Shown here piece by piece: positions 14,154 to 20,090 of a stretch of 64,000 nt of DNA (position 1 is the first letter of the stretch; every line of letters starts with the position of its first letter). The translations under genes and the position numbers were made by a program. Under the pieces are notes generated by a model, which saw nothing but the letters and a program-made list of their open reading frames with translations, was not told the DNA's origin and searched no databases. Origin of the DNA: Microlunatus parietis (GTDB lineage Bacteria; Actinomycetota; Actinomycetes; Propionibacteriales; Propionibacteriaceae). The stretch is taken from the NCBI RefSeq assembly GCF_013407955.1, contig NZ_JACCBU010000001.1:186001-250000 (forward strand), read 5' to 3'.

Positions 14154-14473
14154 TCGGCCTCGACTTCGTACGGCTCGGCCGTGTCGAACGGCAGCGCGGG
14201 CTCGCCCGTCCGATCCTCGATGGCCTTCTGCAGCGTCTTCTGCAGCGCCGGCGAGACGTCAGCGACCTTCCCGATGGGCTCGAACCGGCGGATCCGGACG
14301 TACGGCACTTCGGTGCCGTCGTCGGTGTTGGTGACGACCTTCGATGCGTCGTACCAGGTGATCGCGACGCGGAGGTCCTTCGGGTTCGCGATCAGGTCGG
14401 CGGCTTGGACGTCCAGTCCGTTGATGTTCGGGTCACCCGGCAGGGCCGAGGACAGCTTGACTGCTGCGGACAT
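14150..14473 (-). CDS. Hypothetical phage protein
   Basis: A 107-residue protein with start 14473 after AAGGAGAATGC. Seen: AAVKLSSALPGDPNINGLDV, strands LRVAITWYDASKVVTN and VPYVRIRRFEPIGK, then helix SPALQKTLQKAIEDR and an acidic end. Beta-rich first half and helical end; it could be a small nucleic-acid-binding domain. Its position after recT suggests a recombination or replication accessory. Function not assigned. Confidence 0.6.
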   Translation of the reverse strand: MSAAVKLSSALPGDPNINGLDVQAADLIANPKDLRVAITWYDASKVVTNTDDGTEVPYVRIRRFEPIGKVADVSPALQKTLQKAIEDRTGEPALPFDTAEPYEVEAE

Positions 14474-14505
14474 GCATTCTCCTTATGTGGTGGGGATCTG
14501 GGGGG

Positions 14506-14646
14506 TCAGAACGGCATCGGTTCGGGCGCGTCGGCCGGGTCGACGACCCAGATCCGTTTCAGCGCGGTGTCGCAGTGCACGCAGCGGCAGATCGAATGAG
14601 CGCCCGGCTCGGGCGCGTGCTTGCACGGCAGGTGCTGAATGATCAC
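14506..14646 (-). CDS. Small zinc-finger-like protein
   Basis: About 46 residues from GTG 14646. Cys/His pattern: LPCKHAPEPGAH, then ICRCVHCDTALKRIW, giving C-x-H...H-x3-C-x-C-x2-C, a plausible zinc site. Pro/Asp-rich end. It lies between recT and the next early gene. Start choice is uncertain. Confidence 0.45.
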   Translation of the reverse strand: MIIQHLPCKHAPEPGAHSICRCVHCDTALKRIWVVDPADAPEPMPF

Positions 14647-14668
14647 GGTCGTGTCCCGCAGATGCCTT

Positions 14669-15874
14669 TCAGGTAAGGGTGTCTTGGCCGTTGACCAGGG
14701 CTTCGAGGGCGTCCAGATCACGGCACTGCTCCAACGCCTTGATCACGTCGGACGCCTGCGAGAACGTGAGCTCGTTGGTGCTGGTCAGCTGGTCCCGCCC
14801 GGACAGCACCAAGGTGAACGTGAGCCGCATCGCCCGGTCCTCGACCTTCAACCGGGCGAAGTGCATCATGATCGTTGCCCGCTGACCGGGTGACAGTTGG
14901 CGGCGGTCGGCGGTGTCGATCACTTCGGCGTCGACGGGCTCGGCGTCGGCCGGCTCGGGCGTTGTTTGCCGGTTGCTTGACTGGCCGCGGTGCTGCTCGG
15001 CCAGCTGTCGGAACTCGGCCTGCTGTTCCTCGAGGGAGGGTGACGCCGGGGCGGTAGGGGCTGAGTCATCCGCCCCGGCGTCAGTTGAGTCCGGGACGGA
15101 GACGGGGGGCGCCGTCTCGGACTCGGGTCGGCGGCCGCGGGTAGGTAGCGCGGGCCGCCGACGTTCAGGGGTGCCCTGCTCGGGCGTGGACGCTCCAACC
15201 GGATCAGGCTCGGGGTTGGAGGGTGCCGGGGACGCTGCATCGTTCGTTGGAGCGTCGGCCGTCTTCCGGGCGCGGCGGACCTTCGTCGTGGCCGGGCCGG
15301 CGACCTGCTCGACCTCCCTGGCCGGGCCCTCCCACGGCGTCACGTCGTCCATCTCTTCGAGCGCGCGCATGCCGTGGATCACGTCGGCGAAGATCATCCG
15401 GCAGAGCTCGACCGATGCCCGGGCGGTCAACATCTGCCGCGGGTAGGTCTTCCACTGGTTGTTGGACATCAGCCCGGCCTGCCGTGCGTCGTCGATCGTC
15501 CACGTGACCGTGGTCCAGTCCTCGTCCCCGCGCCGGCGGCCGCGAGCGGTGCACCGGGCCGATGTGGACTCGACGAAACCGAGCTCGTGTCCGGCCTGCT
15601 GCACCAGCGCCCGCATCGCCTCCGCGCTGATCGCCGGTTTGCCCTTGATCACGTGCGTCGACGCCAGCGCTGTCATCGGAGCCAAGCCCAACTCACGACC
15701 GTGCAGGATCGCGGCGGCGACCTGGCCGGGCTTCCCGCGGAGTCCATCGGGTACGAAGTCGGTCGGTGCGATCTTGACGGCCAGGTCGGCGACCTGCTCG
15801 AGTACGGCGGTCCAGCTGTCGGTCACGGGGTTCAACAGCGAGAGCTCGCGGCCCTCGTACCGCTCAACGGTCAT
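14669..15874 (-). CDS. recT: RecT-family single-strand annealing recombinase
   Basis: A 401-residue annealing protein that pairs ssDNA made by the exonuclease. Residues about 1-210 carry the RecT core: LRGKPGQVAAAILHGRELGL, the hallmark, then MTALASTHVIKGKPAISAEA and YPRQMLTARASVELCRMIFA. Residues about 220-330 are Pro/Ala/Thr/Glu-rich and disordered. A C-terminal helical segment (QASDVIKALEQCRDLDALEA) may bind a partner. Start 15874 is preceded by AAAGGAAGC and overlaps the HNH stop. It is longer than typical RecT (about 270) because of the disordered tail. Confidence 0.92.
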   Translation of the reverse strand: MTVERYEGRELSLLNPVTDSWTAVLEQVADLAVKIAPTDFVPDGLRGKPGQVAAAILHGRELGLAPMTALASTHVIKGKPAISAEAMRALVQQAGHELGFVESTSARCTARGRRRGDEDWTTVTWTIDDARQAGLMSNNQWKTYPRQMLTARASVELCRMIFADVIHGMRALEEMDDVTPWEGPAREVEQVAGPATTKVRRARKTADAPTNDAASPAPSNPEPDPVGASTPEQGTPERRRPALPTRGRRPESETAPPVSVPDSTDAGADDSAPTAPASPSLEEQQAEFRQLAEQHRGQSSNRQTTPEPADAEPVDAEVIDTADRRQLSPGQRATIMMHFARLKVEDRAMRLTFTLVLSGRDQLTSTNELTFSQASDVIKALEQCRDLDALEALVNGQDTLT

Positions 15875-16413
15875 GACGCTTCCTTTCGTGCGCGGTAGCG
15901 GGCTACGGCGGCTCGGTTCTGCTCCCGAATCCGGGATGCGCGGTCGGGGTCGGACATGGCCCGCAGGTGGGCGCGCTGCTTCTGCTCGGCGCGACAGGCG
16001 CGGCATTCGCGCGTGGTGTATCCGTTGCGGGAACGAGTGAGGAGTCCGACGCGGACGAGGTCGTGGCCGTTGGCGCAGTGCGTCCGGTCAGACCAGAGCG
16101 CGTCGAACACCGCCCGGGTGGCCTCGGCGGCGCGGCCGCGGCGAACGTTCTCGGCCTGCTCGACGGACTCGAGGTGGTCAGGGTTGACGCAGGCGCGGTT
16201 CCGGCATAGATGATCAAGTACGAGCCGCGGCGGGATTGGTCCGCGCAAGTGCTCGAAGATCACCCGGTAGGCAAGTTGGTACTTGCCGCGGACGGAGACC
16301 TGCCCGCGGCCGTCCTTCCGTAGGGGCCCGGTCCAGATCCAGCACCCGGCAGCGTCAACCTCAACCCGGCGCATGGCGCGTTCGTATGGTGTATCTCGGC
16401 GAGGATCTGTCAT
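15871..16413 (-). CDS. HNH endonuclease (phage/homing type)
   Basis: A 180-residue protein. Seen: CWIWTGPLRKDGRGQVSV, AYRVIFEHLRGPIPP, then the HNH core LVLDHLCRNRACVNPDHLE with Asp-His, Cys and N-P-D-H-L, typical of phage HNH_3-type nucleases. A second Cys-rich region follows (THCANGHDL and CRACRAEQK). ATG 16413 overlaps the stop of the preceding small membrane gene. It could be a free-standing homing-type nuclease inserted beside recT. Confidence 0.9.
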   Translation of the reverse strand: MTDPRRDTPYERAMRRVEVDAAGCWIWTGPLRKDGRGQVSVRGKYQLAYRVIFEHLRGPIPPRLVLDHLCRNRACVNPDHLESVEQAENVRRGRAAEATRAVFDALWSDRTHCANGHDLVRVGLLTRSRNGYTTRECRACRAEQKQRAHLRAMSDPDRASRIREQNRAAVARYRARKEAS

Positions 16414-16547
16414 CGTCCGAACCCCGCGAGCCACATGGCGAACACCAGGCCGAGCACGACCGAGCAGATGATCATGAGCGTGTTGATCACGGCGGGGTGG
16501 TTCAGGAAGTGTTCGGCGGCTTCGAGCACGCGATCGAGCCGGGTCAC
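16410..16547 (-). CDS. Tiny membrane protein (45 aa)
   Basis: GTG 16547 overlaps the upstream stop (GTGA), and the TGA at 16410-16412 overlaps the HNH start (ATGA). One transmembrane helix: INTLMIICSVVLGLVFAMWL (residues 21-40), preceded by an amphipathic, charged N-terminus RLDRVLEAAEHFL. Length and topology match many unassigned phage membrane peptides. Function unknown. Confidence 0.6.
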   Translation of the reverse strand: MTRLDRVLEAAEHFLNHPAVINTLMIICSVVLGLVFAMWLAGFGR

Positions 16548-16768
16548 AGGACGGCCCGCGCGATCTTGCGGAGCTCACGCACGCACCGGGCGCAGACCGG
16601 GCGGGAGTTGTGCGCCGGGGTCGACGCGATCGGCCACCGCAGGTTGTTGAGGTCGTTCGCTGGCCGCACCTGCCGGCACAACGGACCCCACCCGCCCGTG
16701 TGGCGGCGGACGAACACCCCGATGTGGCGGACGTGCGAGCCGAGCACGAACAGGACTTCGCCGATCAT
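16544..16768 (-). CDS. Small cysteine-containing phage protein
   Basis: A 74-residue basic protein from ATG 16768, which overlaps the upstream stop. Seen: GEVLFVLGSHVRHIGVFVRR, GGWGPLCRQVRPANDLNNL, and a C-terminal CARCVRELRKIARAVL. A C-x2-C pair with a separate Cys suggests a small metal site. Function unknown. Confidence 0.55.
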   Translation of the reverse strand: MIGEVLFVLGSHVRHIGVFVRRHTGGWGPLCRQVRPANDLNNLRWPIASTPAHNSRPVCARCVRELRKIARAVL

Positions 16769-17064
16769 CGGGGGCCCACGATCCGCCGCAGCTGCAGCAG
16801 CGCGTCGTCGATGGCCGGCGGAGTGCTGCACATCCCGCAGCAGACCGGGCAGTCGGTGGTGTCGTCATGCGCCTTGATGGCGTCCTCGACCTGCAGCAGC
16901 ACGGTCCGGACGTCGTGGATCTTCGCGCTGGCCCGCTCGGCGGCCCGCCAGTGCAGATCGAGCTCGGCCAGCAGCTTCGCCGCGTCGGCCCTGTGGTCCG
17001 CCCGCGGGTGCCAATGGCCGTCCGTCGTCCGCGCCCGGATCGCGGCGAGCTCGGCCGCGTTCAC
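16765..17064 (-). CDS. Hypothetical helical phage protein
   Basis: A 99-residue protein. Seen: NAAELAAIRARTTDGHWHPR, a long helix LLAELDLHWRAAERASAKI, IHDVRTVLLQVEDAIKAH, and CPVCCGMC near the end. This domain, with an Arg/His-rich start and helices, recurs in actinophage early operons without known role. Coupled to both neighbours by ATGA overlaps. Confidence 0.55.
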   Translation of the reverse strand: MNAAELAAIRARTTDGHWHPRADHRADAAKLLAELDLHWRAAERASAKIHDVRTVLLQVEDAIKAHDDTTDCPVCCGMCSTPPAIDDALLQLRRIVGPR

Positions 17065-17879
17065 GATGCCCGCTCGAACTGCTCAGGGAACACAGCCGCA
17101 CCGATCGGCGGGTTGTACCCGTCGAACTTCCGATCAGTCGCCGCCCGATGCCAGTCGTACGCCTCCCGCAGGTACAGGAACGCGTCGAACTCGTCTTTCT
17201 CGGCCCGGGCCGGCAGCAGTTCCACATCGTCGTTCAGCACGTGCGCGACCCAGCACCCGTCGATCTCGATCATGGGCTGCTCGTCGTACTCGGTCTTGCC
17301 CTTCCCGCCCCGCGGCCCGGGCACATGCCGGCCGATCTGCAGCAGGTCACAGTTCCGATAGGCCACGGTCTGCAACGCGGTCTCGGCATACACACCCTTG
17401 CCGGTCTTGACGTCCAGCAAGATCGTTCCGAGCCGCGGCGACCGGCACAACAGGTCGAGCGTCCCGGCGTACTCGCGCTCGGTGTTCGCCACCGGGCACT
17501 CGGCCGCGATGGTCTCGATCTCCCACACGTCGAGGAACTTCGCGTACGCCTCGACCTGGCTACGGATCTCGTCCGGCGCATCGAACTCACCCGTCCGGGC
17601 CAGCTTCTCGCCGGCGTCGTGGATCCGGTTCCCCTTCACCACGGCCTTACGGTTCGTGTTGTACCGGGCTTCCTCGATCTCCTTCGCCCGCTGCATCAGC
17701 GGCAGCTGCGACAGCCGCGCCCAGTGCTCGATGGCGTAGCTGGCCGACTCGCGCGCGGCCCACGACTGCAGGGCCGGCTTGTCCAGCACGTTCAGGATCG
17801 TGGTCACGCCGGGCACCTTCCGGCCGTCGAGCTCGTATCCGTGGCCGCCGCCGTAGTTCCTGCGCTGCAGCCGGTTCAT
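17061..17879 (-). CDS. PD-(D/E)XK exonuclease (RecE/Cas4-like), partner of RecT
   Basis: A 272-residue nuclease that would resect DNA ends to feed RecT. Seen: ELDGRKVPGVTTILNVLDKP at the N-terminus, KGNRIHDAGEKLARTGEF (the family's KGxxxHxxxE), and the catalytic core YAGTLDLLC...TILLDVKTGKG (Asp, then Asp-x-Lys), followed by ETALQTVAYRN (the helix Q-x-x-x-Y). ATG 17879 is coupled to the upstream tiny gene. Phages use the same exonuclease-plus-RecT pairing for recombination-based replication and repair. Confidence 0.88.
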   Translation of the reverse strand: MNRLQRRNYGGGHGYELDGRKVPGVTTILNVLDKPALQSWAARESASYAIEHWARLSQLPLMQRAKEIEEARYNTNRKAVVKGNRIHDAGEKLARTGEFDAPDEIRSQVEAYAKFLDVWEIETIAAECPVANTEREYAGTLDLLCRSPRLGTILLDVKTGKGVYAETALQTVAYRNCDLLQIGRHVPGPRGGKGKTEYDEQPMIEIDGCWVAHVLNDDVELLPARAEKDEFDAFLYLREAYDWHRAATDRKFDGYNPPIGAAVFPEQFERAS

Positions 17880-18001
17880 CGGGTACCCCGCAGCCGGCCG
17901 AGCAGACCCATGATCACCGCGGCCAGCACCGAGAACGAGAAGCAGCCGGCGCGGCGATCGGCGGGCATGTCCGCGCCGATCCCGACGTCGTCCGGCCTCA
18001 C
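17876..18001 (-). CDS. Tiny membrane peptide (41 aa)
   Basis: GTG 18001 overlaps the upstream stop, and its TGA overlaps the exonuclease start (ATGA). Seen: RPDDVGIGADMPADRRAGC, then a hydrophobic run FSFSVLAAVIMGLLG and a basic end. Coupling on both sides supports translation. Function unknown. Confidence 0.45.
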   Translation of the reverse strand: MRPDDVGIGADMPADRRAGCFSFSVLAAVIMGLLGRLRGTR

Positions 18002-18240
18002 CGTCCGGCCGCCTGACGGGCACGCTCGACAGCGAGCAGCCGACGCTGACGACGGTGGTACCGAGCACGGTTCTTCCGGGCAGGCTCCCAGTCGTACAGG
18101 CGGGACGCGGCCACCACGGCCGCCAGGCGCTCGGCTGCGGTCTGCGGCCGGTCGTCGTAGGCCACGGGCGCCATGTGGCGGCCGGGCCGATGCTGGACGC
18201 GCTCGAGCTCGAGCGCCTGCACCAGGTCCGCCGGCGTCAC
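17998..18240 (-). CDS. Small basic early protein
   Basis: An 80-residue protein from GTG 18240, coupled to the Cro-like gene stop (GTGA). Seen: PADLVQALELERVQHRPGRH, QTAAERLAAVVAASRLYDWE, and a strongly basic end (RKNRARYHRRQRR). The basic helical C-terminus suggests nucleic-acid binding. No family recognised. Confidence 0.55.
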   Translation of the reverse strand: MTPADLVQALELERVQHRPGRHMAPVAYDDRPQTAAERLAAVVAASRLYDWEPARKNRARYHRRQRRLLAVERARQAAGR

Positions 18241-18464
18241 GATGTCACCCCGAGCGCGGCAACCACCACGTCGACCGGGGACAGCCCCAGGGCCTCGCAC
18301 AACATGCCGAAGTCGTCGACGGTCAGGTTGACCCGGCCGTCGAGCATGCGCCGGATCCGAAAGACCGACTCCCCTGTCTGGTCCGCCAGGTCGACCGCGG
18401 TGACCCGCTGCCTCGCCATCTGTGCCCGGAGCTCACCCGCAACCGATGTGCTCAGATTTGTCAT
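18237..18464 (-). CDS. XRE-family Cro-like regulator
   Basis: A 75-residue helix-turn-helix protein heading the leftward early operon. Seen: ELRAQMARQRVTAVDLADQT (helices 1-2), GESVFRIRRMLDGRVNLTVD (recognition helix), then FGMLCEALGLSPVDVVVAAL. It faces the repressor gene across a 102-bp gap, the Cro/CI arrangement. ATG 18464 is chosen because a TTGACA-N17-AATGGT promoter would start transcription at it. ATG 18476 is an alternative. Confidence 0.8.
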   Translation of the reverse strand: MTNLSTSVAGELRAQMARQRVTAVDLADQTGESVFRIRRMLDGRVNLTVDDFGMLCEALGLSPVDVVVAALGVTS

Positions 18465-18566
18465 AGTGAGCACCATTGTTCGCGTTTCGCGCAATGTCAA
18501 GCCCCGAAGTGCTCGCGGTGCAGATTGTGCTTACTTGTGCGCGGATTTCGGTGTACGATCTGCGCC
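18465..18566. promoter_or_regulatory. Divergent lysis-lysogeny promoter region
   Basis: Leftward: perfect -35 TTGACA (complement of 18495-18500), 17-bp spacer, -10 AATGGT (complement of 18472-18477), then seven bases to ATG 18464. Rightward: -10 TACGAT at 18554-18559, seven bases to ATG 18567, with no clear -35. Both messages would be leaderless. Operator candidates include ATTG...CGCG-TTT-CGCGCAAT (18475-18495) and repeated TTGTGC/CTTGTGC at 18525-18540. Confidence 0.65.
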
Positions 18567-18875
18567 ATGAGTGAAGCGAAGGTATCCGAGCTGCGGCCGA
18601 CCTACGGGGCGGACACACTGCAAGACCGCGTCACCGGCGTGGTCTTCACCCTGCTGGCCATCCGACGGATGAGCCAGAACCAGCTGGCGGCGGCCCTTGA
18701 GATCGCGCCCAGCACTCTAAGCGGCAAGCTCGGCGGACGCCGGCGGTGGTCGATCGACGACCTGGCCGAACTGGCTTCGATCTTCGGGGTGAACCCGCAG
18801 ATCTTCCTTCGGCAGCCGGGTGAGATCTTCGCCGCGGCCCTCGAGCTGGACGGTAATGGGGTTACTCGTGAGTAA
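18567..18875 (+). CDS. Phage immunity repressor, XRE family
   Basis: A 102-residue DNA-binding protein, the only rightward phage gene in view. Seen: DRVTGVVFTLLAIRRMSQNQ, then LAAALEIAPSTLSGKLGG (helix-turn-helix), and WSIDDLAELASIFGVNP, typical of actinophage repressors. Translation probably starts on a leaderless mRNA. Its stop codon TAA (18873-18875) lies inside the -10/operator of the chromosomal fadA gene, nine bases before that gene, so the repressor is at the extreme end of the prophage. The last residues may be encoded by chromosomal DNA. Confidence 0.8.
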   Translation: MSEAKVSELRPTYGADTLQDRVTGVVFTLLAIRRMSQNQLAAALEIAPSTLSGKLGGRRRWSIDDLAELASIFGVNPQIFLRQPGEIFAAALELDGNGVTRE

Positions 18876-18878
18876 TAT
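18862..18878 (+). promoter_or_regulatory. fadA promoter with TTACTC-N2-GAGTAA operator
   Basis: Inverted repeat TTACTC-GT-GAGTAA (18862-18875) overlaps the -10 candidate TAATAT (18873-18878). ATG of fadA follows six bases later, so the mRNA would be leaderless. The palindrome has the form of a TetR-family acyl-CoA-responsive operator. The regulator is not in the window. Confidence 0.55.
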
Positions 18879-18884
18879 GGGCGC

Positions 18885-20090
18885 ATGCCCCGTTCTCTCC
18901 GCGAGGTCGTCTTCGTCGACGGCGTCCGTACCCCCTTCGGCAAGGCCGGGTCGATGTACGCCGAGACGCGTGCCGACGACCTGGTGATCAACTGCATCCG
19001 CGAACTTCTGCGCCGGCACCCGGAACTGCCGGCCGACCGGATCGACGACGTGGCGATCGCCGCCACCACCCAGACCGGTGATCAAGGTCTGACCATCGGC
19101 CGCACCGCGGCCCTGCTGGCCGGGCTGCCCCGCTCGGTGCCCGGCTTCGCGATCGACCGGATGTGCGCCGGCGCGATGACCGCGGTCACCACGGTGTCGT
19201 CCGGGATCGCCTTCGGTGCCTACGATGTCGCGATCGCCGGCGGCGTCGAGCACATGGGCCATCACCCGATGGGCTCCGGCATCGACCCCAACCCGCGGAT
19301 CGTCGCCGAGAAACTGGTCGACCCGTCCGCGTTGATCATGGGCTCGACCGCCGAGAACCTCCATGATCGTTTTCCGGAGATCACCAAGCAGCGGGCCGAC
19401 GCGTTCGCCGTGGCCAGCCAGCAGCGGGCCGCGAAGGCGTACGCGGACGGGGTGATCCAGCCGATGCTGGTTCCGGTCGCCGCGCGCAGCGCCGAGCTCG
19501 GCTGGGGCCTGGCCACGGCCGACGAGCCGCCGCGCCCGGACACCACGCTGGAAGGTCTGGCCGCGTTGAAGACGCCGTTCCGGCCGCACGGGCGGGTCAC
19601 CGCCGGGAACGCCGCCGGCCTCAACGACGGGGCCACCGCCTGCCTGGTCGCCGCCGAGGAGGTGGCCACCGAGTTCGGTCTGCCGATCGCGATGCGCCTT
19701 GTTTCGTACGGTTTCGCGGGCGTCGACCCCGAGGTGATGGGGGTCGGCCCGGTGCCCGCCACCGAGAAGGCGCTCCGCTCCTCCGGGCTGGCGATCTCCG
19801 ACATCGGGGCGTTCGAGATCAACGAGGCGTTCGCCGTCCAGGTGCTCGCGTTCCTTGATCATTTCGGGATCGCCGACGACGACCCGCGGGTCAATCCGTA
19901 CGGCGGGGCGATCGCCTTCGGTCACCCGCTGGCCAGTTCCGGGGTGCGGCTGATGACCCAGCTGGCTCGTACGTTCCATGATCATCCCGAGATCCGGTAC
20001 GGGATCACCACCATGTGTGTCGGCCTCGGCATGGGCGGCACCGTGATCTGGGAGAACCCGAACCACAGCGCCCAGGAGGCCGCACAGTGA
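18885..20090 (+). CDS. fadA: Acetyl-CoA C-acyltransferase (3-ketoacyl-CoA thiolase)
   Basis: A 401-residue thiolase that performs the last step of fatty-acid beta-oxidation, CoA-dependent cleavage of 3-ketoacyl-CoA. Seen: VVFVDGVRTPFGKAGS, nucleophile Cys93 in IDRMCAGAMTAV, His347 in GGAIAFGHPLASSG, and Cys378 in TMCVGLGMGG. Full family length. It forms an operon with the FadB-like gene, overlapping it as GTGA. The upstream palindrome suggests repression by a fatty-acid regulator. It abuts the prophage repressor. Confidence 0.95.
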   Translation: MPRSLREVVFVDGVRTPFGKAGSMYAETRADDLVINCIRELLRRHPELPADRIDDVAIAATTQTGDQGLTIGRTAALLAGLPRSVPGFAIDRMCAGAMTAVTTVSSGIAFGAYDVAIAGGVEHMGHHPMGSGIDPNPRIVAEKLVDPSALIMGSTAENLHDRFPEITKQRADAFAVASQQRAAKAYADGVIQPMLVPVAARSAELGWGLATADEPPRPDTTLEGLAALKTPFRPHGRVTAGNAAGLNDGATACLVAAEEVATEFGLPIAMRLVSYGFAGVDPEVMGVGPVPATEKALRSSGLAISDIGAFEINEAFAVQVLAFLDHFGIADDDPRVNPYGGAIAFGHPLASSGVRLMTQLARTFHDHPEIRYGITTMCVGLGMGGTVIWENPNHSAQEAAQ

